Of a stretch of DNA of 64,000 nucleotides, positions 39,277-50,700 are shown piece after piece. A model generated the notes under the pieces. The model was not told the origin of the DNA. It was given only the letters and a program-made list of their open reading frames with translations, and made no database searches. Every line of letters begins with the position of its first letter. Within the stretch, counting starts at the first letter, position 1. The stretch is from Patiria miniata (lineage: Eukaryota; Echinodermata; Asteroidea; Valvatida; Asterinidae): contig NW_024037057.1 of assembly GCF_015706575.1 (NCBI RefSeq), positions 2,809,501 through 2,873,500 of the forward strand. Direction: 5' to 3'. Position numbers and translations under genes: made by a program.

Positions 39277-40889
39277 AACTGAATGTCACATCACATGACG
39301 TGTGAGGCAAAATTACCTTACATGTAGTTGACGTGTTGTGCTTTTACATAATTGGCAGCGCAAATACTTGTCAGATATACATGTCCGTGATCACTTCTAC
39401 ATAGATTGTGAACAAGCCTTTGAGGGGACAGTCAACAAAACCTGGATCCAGCAGGCCAGTTTGACTTCGAACAAGATTCGAATCTTGGCCTGCAGCCGAT
39501 TTCATGAAGCTGTACGCAATGTCATAGCTTTTGCCACAAGTTATTCGTAAGTTGCACGACATTTCACTTAGCGCGACATTTCGCTTATGACACATTTCAC
39601 GAAAGTCCATGGCTTGCGCAACAAACTTTGGCGTAACTTGCGCAACCATTTTAGGAGGCGTAAGTTGTGGCATAGCGACTGAAAATGAACTATTTTACAA
39701 GTAAATTGTCATTGTCACGGAGCCTGCAATTGCACAACTTATCAAGGTTGATACAAGACACCCACAGCTTTGTGCTTGAGGCAAACAAATTGGTATTTTA
39801 CTTGTGACAGAACTTTTAGAGTTGCCACACGATTCCGAATAAAGTCGGACAAAAGGTTTTTTCAAAATGGTGGGCGGAGGTGATTCAATAACTGTTTCAT
39901 GGCTTAACAAAATCATGCACAAACAGCCGTCGAAAATGCTGTTATTATCCTCGGCCAAGATGTTTAAATTATTTAAAACGTTAAGCAGCTTCGCCAAGTT
40001 TCATGAAAGCGATCATAAGTTTATTGCGCAGCTGTGCAACAAATTTGTTGCGTAAGTCCTTTGTAAGTTCTTCCACTATCTCGTGAAATCGACTGCTGGC
40101 CGTTTTTTTTACAAATTCGGTGACATCAGAGACATCATCAAGCAGGGTTAGTATAAATGGTCTGTCGACATAAAAAATGAGCTACTTCTCCACAGTAAAA
40201 TAAGTGTTTTTTAGGCTCGGTTCACATCTTTTCATCATTTTTAGGACAGATTTTAATTCATTCCTTCATTGTTGGCCTTCGCCCAAAAGTTTGTATGCGA
40301 ATCCATCTTCCTTAAAAAACAAGAAATACTATACTAGATCTATACAAGAGATAAGATGATTATACAAAAAAATGAAAATTTAACTGTTTTTCAGGACTTT
40401 GGGGCTTTCCTACAGTTACATATATAAGTGAATTAATATATAATTACATAAATAGATAGGTATGAGTATGACATATTAAAATGCCACAGAAAAACCTGAA
40501 ATAGTTTTAATTCCAGCTTTATTAGTATATTTGAACACAGTTTTATATTATTTCATTGATTGTCCTTAATATTCTAGTCAAAAGCTATCTGCCGACGCTT
40601 AGCACATTTGTGTGATTTGGAACTCCATTGCCTTTTGCTTGTTGAAATGGGTTTGGCTGAACTGTTTTAGTTGCCACGTGAGGCAAAGGGTCAATTAACA
40701 TACTATTCAAGCCAAAATGGTTGGGAAACTTCCACACTAGAGCTTACCCTCCCCCGGTCCCCCGGTCCCCCGCTCCCCCGGACAATGTTGTCATCTCGCG
40801 CTTGAGCACAGAGCGCGCAATGAGAGACAACATTGGCCATGGGCCGGGAGTTTGGGGCCAAGCGAGTTTTGTCCAGGATTGTAGTTATT
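39277..40889. other. No gene recognised
   Basis: Downstream of ADAR. No splice-supported reading frame, RNA gene or shared repeat. A CCCCCGG-rich segment lies near 40750-40785. Confidence 0.4.
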
Positions 40890-41377
40890 AGAGCTATATT
40901 AAATTACTAGAGCGCTAACTTCGTGTATAAAGTAATGCCTGCTGGGCACATCCATGTTTGTACACAAACCTATGGAGACCTAGAAATTTTGTACGGCTTT
41001 TGTACGGCTATTTGCATATCTGCGTTTGTATTCCATAACCCGTGCGTTATTGAAGCCAATATGCCCAAAACCGAAACGCACAATCAGCAAATGAGTGTAT
41101 CAGTTTGCTCTACGCAAACACCACAACGCGTGTGCGTATTTGCTGCAGATGCTTTTTGCCATCACGTTTTTTTTACCGTCAATGACGGGCTTAACTTGTT
41201 TGCGTATGTTCCACTTGCGCGTTGCATGTAGAGTTCACTTTCAAAATTCAATCCATCTCATTTCATTATGTTCTACAAACATTCACATGAATTCAAAATG
41301 TCTGCGCCCAGGACTGCTTCAAAGCGTCTCCGCGCGCAGTATGACGAGTTAGCGCTCTAGTAATTTAATATAGCTCT
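40890..41377. mobile_element. Element with perfect 31 bp terminal inverted repeats
   Basis: Left end AGAGCTATATTAAATTACTA plus 11 more bases (40890-40920) is exactly mirrored at 41347-41377. The interior (~425 bp) is unique and carries a 102-codon frame with no motif. No clear target duplication. Confidence 0.75.
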
Positions 41378-41531
41378 GTGGGTCAGCCTGATGAAATGCA
41401 TACAGGTGTGTCTGGACAAACTCTTAACTAATTTCTAGTTTTAGAAAAAACCTGTCCGTTAAGGCCAGTTGTCCTTGTTTAGCCATATCAGAAGGGTTCG
41501 ACAACATCAGAACGGTGTGATTTTTTATTAT

Positions 41532-41990
41532 ACAAATATTGAGTGGCTCAGAATGAAATGGGAGGAATATTATCGCAAGGTAAAATCGTGAGGCAAAGCC
41601 GAGTGAAATGGGAAAGTCCAGATTTTACCGAGCGATAATATTCATCCCATTTCGCAATTTAAAGCCACTCAATATTTGTTTTACATAACTGACATATATG
41701 AGCGAAAGTGAGCTTGTATTTCAATACAAAATTGGTGGGAAATGTATTTCTCTCTTCCAAACCACCCCTTCACAAAATGTTTTGAACCCAACTCTGTAGC
41801 TACGGGCTCTTGGGAACAATATGCGCAATGCTGAATGCACACACCAGCAGGCATTTGCATACAAATACCCTGCCATGGAACAATTATGATCCTAACTGTT
41901 GAAGAGTAAATCCCATTCCCCATGGGCGAATGGGACTTTTTGAGCCCCAGCGTGAATGGGAGCATAACGAATGTCACGCGATGCGAGTTC
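41532..41990 (-). repeat. Hairpin-bearing element (family T), copy 2, inverted
   Basis: The hairpin 41532-41678 (CAAATATTGAGTGGCT / AGCCACTCAATATTTG outside, GATAATATT-type inner arms) is followed by 41690-41990, the inverse of 15580-15740 (AAAATTGGTGGGAAATGTAT, the CCCCTTCACAAAATG segment, CAGGCATTTGCATAC). Confidence 0.6.
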
Positions 41991-42295
41991 TGCAATTAAA
42001 ATGACAAGGATCTGTATAAACTCATCCAACGAACAAACATTTGTAGGACATTGAGTGGATTGATGGCACTATTACTGAAGGTGTGGCATTACTAGGATTG
42101 ACTGACTGTGACTGTTTATGTAACCTGATTCAGCTGTGCTTTGGCTGTAGGTGATTGATAAGCCAGCTGTGCGTACCAGTTGCTTGCTTTTGTCTGTTGA
42201 TTGAATTTGACTAGTCACAGTGTTTGCTGGAAATATCTGACTGTTGGTGACTAGCCTGTGTAAACTGCATGGCAGGGAAGAGGATTGATTTCTAA

Positions 42296-42645
42296 GGCCA
42301 AAAAAAAAGTCTCCTGTTTCTGCCGTAGCCATGCGCGTCAGCAAAATGAAAACAGTTTTTTTTTTCAATGAAAGATGATGTCTCAAAACCGCCAAACTCA
42401 CTGGTTTGACTGGATTCCTGCTGCTGCACAATTTTAACGTGTTTTTGATGGGCTAATGATTGAGAATAAGCTTTATGTGGCCTCTCTGGACTCCCATATA
42501 TTTGCACAACGTTTAGTCCGGCACCATTTGCAGTCATCAGCCGACATTTGAGGCAAAAAAAAATCAGGTAAAAAAAAAAGCCGCGTCGCCGCACCACTTT
42601 TTGGGCAAGCTCCATACCAGAAACCGGAGACTTTTTTTTTTGGCC
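42296..42645 (-). mobile_element. Harbinger-like MITE, copy 3
   Basis: Opposite orientation to the other two, 350 bp, with TAA duplications at 42293-42295 and 42646-42648. The left terminal repeat has changed (CTCCTGTTTCTGCCG) while the right retains CATACCAGAAACCGGAGACT. Confidence 0.8.
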
Positions 42646-42648
42646 TAA

Positions 42649-43557
42649 ACTGTCTGTGACTGTTCAAACAGCAGGAGAGCTTGTTTCACCCCCCCCCAAA
42701 AAAAGCACCCCCCCCCCCAAAAAAAACACCCTGCTATACCCCTTTGTGCCACACCGATGTACGCACTATGCTAGAAAAAAAGCTGTGTGCTGCAACAAAC
42801 TATGTATGAAATATGTCAAGGATGTGTAACCATGTAATCGTTTTTTTAAATTTAATCAAAGAAAAAATTATGAAAATAAATATTATATACATCGACTTCC
42901 ATGTTTTATTGCGTACATCTCATATATGAATATAAATATATGCAATATAAAAGTGTTTTATAAAGTGCCTTATTTTTGTTTTGGTTTGCCACGAGCATTT
43001 TTTAAAGAATATAATCAGTGTGTCGGTTGAATATTTGTAGTGGATTTTTGATGTTTTTCAGTTACTTCAAAGAAGTTTGTAGTTGTTTAATCTTAGTAGT
43101 TGAGGGTTTATTGGTAAGCTGTTTTTGATGTGGTTTGATATAGCTCAAAGCTAATGAGAGGAAGTCTATGCCACACTTTATAGATAGAGATCAATTGGAG
43201 GGTTTAACATTTTATTTTCGTGATTTTTTTCTGTTCTGACATTGAAATATTTACAGCTTAACTGGACAGTGTCCAATGAAATAGTCGCGAGCCCGATCAC
43301 CCTGCGTTTGTAACTCAACAAATGCAAACGTCTAGTTTATTGTTTGTTTTATGTTTTTAATTGAACAACTCAGCTAGAAGCTGCTTTTATAAGGTCGAGT
43401 AAAAAAAAAGGAGTGTCTTGTCTGGCCTTTAAAAAAAAGTGCAAAATATACTGCAAATGTATGAGTTGATAAAAAAAAGAGGCAGCCGGAGGGGGAAAAA
43501 AGAAGCTGGCGGGGTTGAGAAACTAGTTATTTATTTAGTTGGCCTATTCACTACTCT
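42649..43557. other. No gene recognised
   Basis: C runs near 42690-42720, then AT-rich sequence with no identifiable feature. Confidence 0.4.
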
Positions 43558-43565
43558 GCACTCTA

Positions 43566-43808
43566 CAAAGTTGTAATGACTCGAGTCCGACTCGAGTCAC
43601 AATTTTTGGTGACTCGACTCGACTTGAGTCCCTATGGGTAAATGATTTCACTCGACTTGAGTCACTGCGAGCAAATAACTCGACTCGACTCGACCACGCA
43701 CTGTGACTCGACTCAACCTTCTTGACCTCATGACTCAACTCGAGTCATGCCTTTAAAATAACTCGTCTCGACTGGAGTCACAAAAATCAGTGACTCGTTA
43801 CAACTCTG
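43566..43808. mobile_element. hAT-like MITE rich in GACTCGAGTC
   Basis: 243 bp flanked by a perfect 8 bp duplication GCACTCTA (43558-43565 and 43809-43816). Ends CAAAGTTGTAATGACTCGAG and, inverted, CAGAGTTGTAACGAGTCAC. The interior is made of repeated GACTCGA/TGAGTC units. Perfect target duplication suggests a recent insertion. Confidence 0.85.
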
Positions 43809-43816
43809 GCACTCTA

Positions 43817-44365
43817 GCAAAATGTTACGTTGAAAATCTGTTCCTTGCTCTATTGTTGAAGGCAAACAACTCTTTAGAGTGCTATGTCCTAGCTCTGTGT
43901 GAACTGCACCAAACACTGTAAGGTCTATTGTTGTCTTTTTCTTTCGTCTTTGTAAACATTTTAGCTTACTACACAATATTTCAGGCAATATGTATATCTT
44001 TGAAGCAGCTACTGAAAGTGTAAATGTACGATGTAGCTTATGCATGTATCTGAAAACTTTTTATTGGAGAAAAATTCAAAGAACATTCACAAGAAGTATT
44101 TTTGTAGGCATGCGAAGTGTCGATTTTGGAAGTGTATTTACTATGCAATGTAGAGCCGGTTATTTGGAGTTCTCCTTTAAATCATTGTTAATCAGGCAAA
44201 ACGAATTGTGTACAAAGAAAGTGAGCACATATTTGAATATGTTGAGTTGAATGGAGTGTGTGGAGTTCTAGTGCTGTATGCGTCACAAATACCCTCTAAG
44301 TGTGACGCCGTTTCAACTTTACCACGTGCCACTGCGCAGGGAGTAGCATTGTAACCACTGGCAAG
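43817..44365. other. No gene recognised
   Basis: Short motif-less frames only. No RNA gene or repeat recognised. Confidence 0.4.
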
Positions 44366-44741
44366 GGCGTCAATCGCTTTTTCAAAAGGGGGGACCTTTG
44401 TTGATTGGAACTGTTGCGAGCGCGAAGCCCTAACGGCGTGGAGTTCGGTGCCTGCTTAAGTGCCCCGAATTTTTTTGGATTCTAGACGCCCTGTGGTGCG
44501 ATCTGCTGCAATTTCTGACCACTTTAACCATTTTTTGTTTTAGCAAGAGATCATAATTTAAACATCATTTTTGAGTTCGGAGTAATTGAATCAGCTATTC
44601 TGAGTTTTGGGATCATTATGTAGGCTAATTTTTTTGGAGGGGGACGAAAAAGGGGGGGACAAACGATATGATAGCCCCTACTTTAAAAATGGGGGGACTT
44701 GTGTCCCCCCCCCCCCCCCCCGTCCCCACCGATTGACGCCC
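44366..44741. mobile_element. TIR element with GGGCGTCAATCG ends
   Basis: GGGCGTCAATCG at 44366 is mirrored by CGATTGACGCCC ending at 44741. The interior has G-rich and C-rich tracts near the right end (44696-44722). Target duplication unclear. Confidence 0.5.
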
Positions 44742-45848
44742 ATGACCATTGGTATCGAAAGTAGTACAAAGTGGCGTGCTTAGCCATTTGGTGCTTGTTA
44801 TCAGTTGTGAGTGCGCCTGTATGAACCGGATTGCCGCCACCTGACGCTCGCGCGAATGCGCAAATTCAGTGCCGTGTTCTGGAGTTTGCAAGTTCGAATC
44901 CCACTCCAATCAAGTTTACTTGTTCAACGAAAAAAAATGTCATTCTTTCAAAACCAGTAATGCATTTGTAACCAAGTTTTCTCTCTGTAAAGCAATTTTG
45001 TTGTTCTTCTTCACATGTACCATTCTTCAAGTTTTACTCTTCTTTGACTTTTACGAAAAATCAAACAAGAAATATCTTAGCTTTTATCAACTTTTGAAGA
45101 GTTCGTTTTTAGTCTTGACATTTCATAGCTTCACTGTTCTTCAGCATGTTTCAAGTCAAGTTGACATTTTATGAGACAGTATACTTCTTTCTAATATAAT
45201 CTACCATTGGATTTTATTTTGAACCTGTTACGAAAGAAAAAAAGTACAGTAGTGCACAATTATCAGCCAGAACAAGAAATGTGAATTGCTTATATTTGTT
45301 TTGTGATTTTGCCGTTTTGACAATTAAAGAAACTGAAGATATAGCTATGACGAGACTTGGCGTGTGGCATCGTGCAATTATTCTTGAGTGTCTGAAATAC
45401 GTAATTTTGGTAAAAGTGAAAGGTTGACCTCTTATTATTTCCCCCCCCCCCCCCCCCCCATTTTCGACCAACAATTTTGGCCACATTTTTATCTTGCATT
45501 AACACTTGGGAGTTATTTTAAGGAAAGTTTATTTTGGACGAAAGATGATTGAAATGCAAGGTTAGCTAACTTCTAACCAAGTTTTATACTTATGGAGCAG
45601 AAATTAGTTGGTTACAAAAAAAAAAACATAACATCTTCAAGCAGTGCCTAACAGCGATCGCAATTCTTGCCGCTATAAACAAATTAACACTTTGGGGTTG
45701 AAATATCAAACTGATAATATGAAGCAAGTGATTTATCAACAAATTTGATCTGAACAACAAACGCTATAAGTGATAAAGCGAATTCAGAAACGAAGCCGAG
45801 CTTTGAAAAAGGGCCGTCAAAATCGTTCGACAATTTTTCCCAACAATC
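44742..45848. other. No gene recognised
   Basis: A tRNA-B-box-like string (AAGTTCGAATCCCACTCC near 44890) occurs without a matching A box or stems. A C run lies at 45441-45459. No exon supported. Confidence 0.4.
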
Positions 45849-46245
45849 AATAGACTTGTGTTATATATCATAATAGCCAGCCAGATTTTTAACTCACTGC
45901 AACAAAATTTTCTCAAGTTATCGTTCGAAAAACGAGTATATTGTTTTTTTTCCCAATATGTTGACTTTTATTCCGATTGTATTTGTCGCGATGAACACAC
46001 TGGATTGTTCGGGTTACATTACTTTTATTGTTTAGCAATTTCTCTGTTAATATATATATCACAAACAAATAACCAGACCGAATTTCAACTCAATACATTA
46101 ACATTTTCTCAAGTTATCGTTCGGAAAACGAGTGTATTGTTTTATTCCCAACAAAAGTTGACTTACGTTCGGATTGCATTTTTCGCGGTGAACACACTGG
46201 ATTGTTCGGGTTATAACACTTTTTTGTTTGACAATTTCTCTTGAC
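45849..46245 (+). repeat. Two-unit tandem duplication (~197 bp)
   Basis: ATTTTCTCAAGTTATCGTTCG-type starts at 45907 and 46103 in two units, both with GAACACACTGGATTGTTCGG. AATAGACTTGTGTT appears before and after the pair. It lies just outside the left inverted arm. Confidence 0.8.
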
Positions 46246-46367
46246 AATAAATAGACTTGTGTTCTATATAGCTGCACAAGTTTTGACCAATTTCTATGAA
46301 AAAAAGCTAAGTTAACCCTTTACCATAAAAAAGGCACTCCCCTGATCGCACCAAGTTGTACGCATGG

Positions 46368-47357
46368 GATATAAACATCTAACGGGCCTGACTGATCCCC
46401 CTCCCGCCAAAAATCCTGGATCTGCTCATGAACGCACCTGATACCTGTTTCAAAAAGCCTACATAATAATAGTGTTCACTGTTGCGTAACGATAAGCATG
46501 TTTAGCATACGTGCAGGCCTACGACTAACGAGGCCGCCGTATACAATTTTCCAAACAAATGAAAACAGTTGACTCATTATTGCCCGAAATACCGACCTCT
46601 GTTAATCCGTCTGTGGAGCCAAATGCATGCACGCAGCAATGTTCCACGTTTCTCCGCCTATTATTAAGACAATTTGTTTTTGAGGAGAATTCTAAGGAAG
46701 CCTGGTGGCCGAGTGGTTAGATTCGGTGTCCACGATTCGCGGAGCCCGGGTTCGAATCCCGTCGGTGTCTTTTTGCTTTTCAATGCACGCATTCCATTCA
46801 GTGATTATAAGATGTTTAATTTCCCGTCGTAAGATACCAACTGTACCTTAGCTTAATCGGTAAGCACTGCGGCTGGTACTGTCCGTGAGTTCCAGGTTGG
46901 CGCCTTCGTACAGGTTCAGGGCATGTGGTCCACTCGGAGGATCAAGGCTTAGGGTGCCGCCCTGTTCCTCCCTTAGCTCTTTGCTTTTACATGGTGACTG
47001 GCCCTCCGGGGTTATATGGATGGACAGGGAAGGAAGTGTGTATTGGCCGGGACCCCCGAGAGCCCAGAAGAGAACTAAGGGATTGGCTGGGGCATTGTTA
47101 TGGCTCAGACCGATCCCTGAAAGCTTGGCTAGCACATAACTTTTTGATTTTTTTGATTCTCTATTTTTTTTTTTTTTACTTTGGTTTAGTTTGATAATTA
47201 CATCTGCTGGGCAGGCCTACCATTATTAATGGCGCAATTTTTAATTGACGTAAGACACGCCGGGGAAAAAATAAAGATGTACATTGTAATATATATATAT
47301 ACACATTACATCATCAATTACATCTTTCAAAGAACGTTTTTTTAATCGTGAACATTC
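46368..47357 (+). repeat. Left inverted arm of the satellite-bearing composite
   Basis: Inverse complement of 61186-62151. Outer end GGATATAAACATCTAACGGG, inner end GTGAACATTC. Contains a tRNA-like segment (46698-46769), a second A-box-like string TAGCTTAATCGGTAAGC (46852) and a GC-rich core (46900-47140). From about 46655 to 47155 it differs from the other arm at very few positions; 46368-46650 and 47160-47357 are visibly more diverged. The 84-95 codon frames in the core are identical in both arms because the DNA is, and have no known family. Confidence 0.9.
46698..46769 (+). tRNA. tRNA-like sequence (probably a pseudogene) in left arm
   Basis: A box TGGCCGAGTGG and B box GGTTCGAATCC are intact, and ATTCG-GTGTCCA-CGATT could be an anticodon arm. 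The acceptor ends (AAGCCTG and CGGTGTC) do not pair and the variable region is odd, so I read it as tRNA-derived rather than a working tRNA gene. An inverse copy, with one difference, is at 61748-61820. Confidence 0.4.
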
Positions 47358-47420
47358 TCAAGAAACTACAATTATTCGCAAAATAGGAAAACGCAAGAAA
47401 ACATAGCCCCTCACCCTAAA

Positions 47421-47462
47421 GGCCAAAAAAAAATAAGTCGGTCTCTGGTCAGCGCGCACGTC
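47421..47462 (+). repeat. Harbinger-like MITE end fragment
   Basis: GGCCAAAAAAAAATAAGTCG then GTCTCTGGTCAGCGCGCAC resembles one terminal repeat of the 350-370 bp family. No partner end found. Confidence 0.35.
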
Positions 47463-47763
47463 GATTTTAATCATGCTCGTCAATCTTTTTTTTCCCAAAA
47501 TGTTTTGCTGTAGCTCAAACAGCGCCCTCTATTGCCGCACCTAATCAATTGTTTCTTATCAAAGAGCACCAAGGAATGGAAAATTGCACCAAGGCAAATG
47601 ATCGAGAGCACCAAGGCAAATTATGGAGGACACAAATGTACATGAGAACACCAAAAAAGCAAAACAGTACCCCACCTTGTCTGTACAATCCAAGCTTGAA
47701 GAAAAAAAAAAAGCAAAAAAAAAAAAAAAAAAACCGCGTTCCCGCGTCAATTCCGGAACTTCG
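47463..47763. other. Spacer between left arm and satellite
   Basis: Contains AGAGCACCAAGG repeats (47564, 47604) and a poly-A stretch at 47701-47733. No gene. Confidence 0.5.
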
Positions 47764-50700
47764 GTCTTGCCAAATCGTGATGAAAATGCAAGGGTAACCC
47801 CTAATATTCTTAATTTCTAAAAAAAGGTGCAATTTTTTCCCAATTTTGATGAAAATGCAAAGCTAACCCCTGATATTCTTAATTTCCCAAAAACGACAAA
47901 TTTTGCCCAAATTTGATTAAAGTGCAAGGCTAACCCCTTATGTTCCTTGCTTCTAAAAAAAGTGCAAATTTTTCCCAATTTTAGGGAAAATGCAAGGCTA
48001 ACCCCTTATATTCTTAATTTTCAAAAAGTGCAAATTTTTTCCAATTTTGACAAAAATGCAAGGCAAACCCCAGATATTCTTATTTCCAAAAAATGGACGA
48101 ATTTTGCCCAATTTTGATGAAATGCAAGGCTAACCTCGTTTATTCTTAATTTCCAAAAAAGGAAAAATTTTTCCCAATTGTGATGAAAATGCAAGGCTAA
48201 CCCCTTATATTCTAAATAAAGAAAAAAGTGCAAATTTATCCCAATTTTGATGAAAATGCAAGGCTAATCCGTTATATTCTTAATTTCCAAAAAAGTGATT
48301 TTTTTTCCATTTTAAAAAAAATTGCAAGGCTAACCCCCTTACATTCTTAATTTCGAATGCCAGGCTAACCCCTTATATGTCTTAATTTCGAAAAAAAAGG
48401 GCCAATTTTTCCCAATTTTGATGAAAATGCAAGGCTAACCCCTTATATTTTTAATTTCCAAAAAAAGTGCAAATTTTCCCAATTTTGATGAAAATGCAAG
48501 ACTAACCCCTTATATTCTTAATTTCGAAAAAAAAGTGCAAATTTTTCCCAATTTTGATGAAAAATGCAAGACTAACCCCTTATTTTCTTAATTTCCAAAA
48601 AAGGACAATTTTCTTCCCAATTTTGATGATAATGCAAGACTAACCCCTTATATTCTTAATTTCCAAAAAAAGTGCAAATTTTTCCCAATTTTGATTTAAA
48701 TGCCAGGCTAACCCCTTATATTCTTAATTTCCAAAAAAAGTGCAAATTTTTCCCAATTTTGATGAAAGTGCAAGGCTAACCCCTTACATTTTTAATTTCG
48801 AAAAAAAGTGCCAATTTTCCAAATTTTGATGAAAATGCAAGACTAACCCCTTATATTCTTAATTTCCAAAAAGAGTTCAAATTTTTCCCAATTTTGATGA
48901 AAATGCAAGGCTAACCCCTTATATTCTTAATTTCGAAAAAAAGTGCCAATTTTCCCAATTTTGATGAAAATGCAAGGCTAACCCCTTATATTCTTAATTT
49001 CCAAAAAAGGACAATTTTTTTCCCAATTTTGATGAAAATGTAAGGCTAACCCCTTATATTCTTAATTTCCAAAAAAAGTGCAAATTTTTCCCAATTTTGA
49101 TGAAAATGCAAGGCTAACCCCTTATATTCTTAATTTCCAAAAAAAGTGCAAATTTTTCCCAATTTTGATGAAAATGCAAGGCTAACCCCTTATATTCTTA
49201 ATTTCCAAAAAAGTGCAAATTTTCCCAATTTTGATGAAAATGCAAGACTAACCCCTTATATTCTTAATTTCCAAAAAAAAGTGCAAATTTTTCCCAATTT
49301 TGATGAAAAATGCAAGACTAACCCCTTATATTCTTCATTTCCAAAAAAGGACAATTTTCTTCCCAATTTTGATGATAATGCAAGACTAACCCCTTATATT
49401 CTTAATTTCCAAAAAAAGTGCAAATTTTTCCCAATTTTGATTTAAATGCCAGGCTAACCCCTTATATTCTTAATTTCCAAAAAAAGTGCAAATTTTCCCA
49501 ATTTTGATGAAAGTGCAAGGCTAACCCCTTATATTTTTAATTTCGAAAAAAAGTGCCAATTTTCCAAATTTTGATGAAAATGCAAGACTAACCCCTTATA
49601 TTCTTAATTTCCAATAAGAGTGCAAATTTTTCCCAATTTTGATGAAAATGCAAGGCTAACCCCTTATATTCTTAATTTCGAAAAAAAGTGCCAATTTTCC
49701 CAATTTTGATGAAAATGCAAGGCTAACCCCTTATATTCTTAATTTCCAAAAAAGGACAATTTTTTTCCCAATTTTGATGAAAATGCAAGGCTAACCCCTT
49801 ATATTCTTAATTTCCAAAAAAAGTGCAAATTTTTCCCAATTTTGATGAAAATGCAAGGCTAACCCCTTATATTCTTAATTTCCAAAAAAAGTGCAAATTT
49901 TTCCCAATTTTGATGAAAATGCAAGGCTAACCCCTTATATTCTTAATTTCCAAAAAAAGTGCAAATTTTTCCCAATTGTGATGAAAATGCAAGGCTAACC
50001 CCTTATATTCTAAATAAAGAAAAAAGTGCAAATTTATCCCAATTTTGATGAAAATGCAAGGCTAATCCGTTATATTCTTAATTTCCAAAAAAGTGATTTT
50101 TTTTCCATTTTAAAAACAATTGCAAGGCTAACCCCCTTACATTCTTAATTTCGAATGCCAGGCTAACCCCTTATAAGTCTTAATTTCGAAAAAAAAGGGC
50201 CAATTTTTCCCAATTTTGATGAAAATGCAAGGCTAACCCCTTATATTTTTAATTTCCAAAAAAAATGCAAATTTTTCCCAATTTTGATGAAAATGCAAGG
50301 CTAACCCCTTATATTCTTAATTTCCAAAAAAGTGCAAATTTTCCCAATTTTGATGAAAATGCAAGACTAACCCCTTATATTCTTAATTTCGAAAAAAAAG
50401 TGCAAATTTTTCCCAATTTTGATGAAAAATGCAAGACTAACCCCTTATATTCCTAATTTCCAAAAAAGGACAATTTTCTTCCCAATTTTGATGATAATGC
50501 AAGACTAACCCCTTATATTCTTAATTTCCAAAAAAAGTGCAAATTTTTCCCAATTTTGATTTAAATGCCAGGCTAACCCCTTATATTCTTAATTTCCAAA
50601 AAAAGTGCAAATTTTTCCCAATTTTGATGAAAGTGCAAGGCTAACCCCTTACATTTTTAATTTCGAAAAAAAGTGCCAATTTTCCAAATTTTGATGAAAA

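Noticed and set aside
46698-46769. Functional tRNA gene
   Set aside because: A and B boxes are good but the acceptor ends do not pair and the variable region is abnormal, so I list it only as tRNA-like.
46848-47194. 84-95 codon frames in the GC-rich core, identical in both inverted arms
   Set aside because: Identity is at DNA level and in several frames on both strands. No codon-level conservation, domain or start evidence distinguishes a protein.
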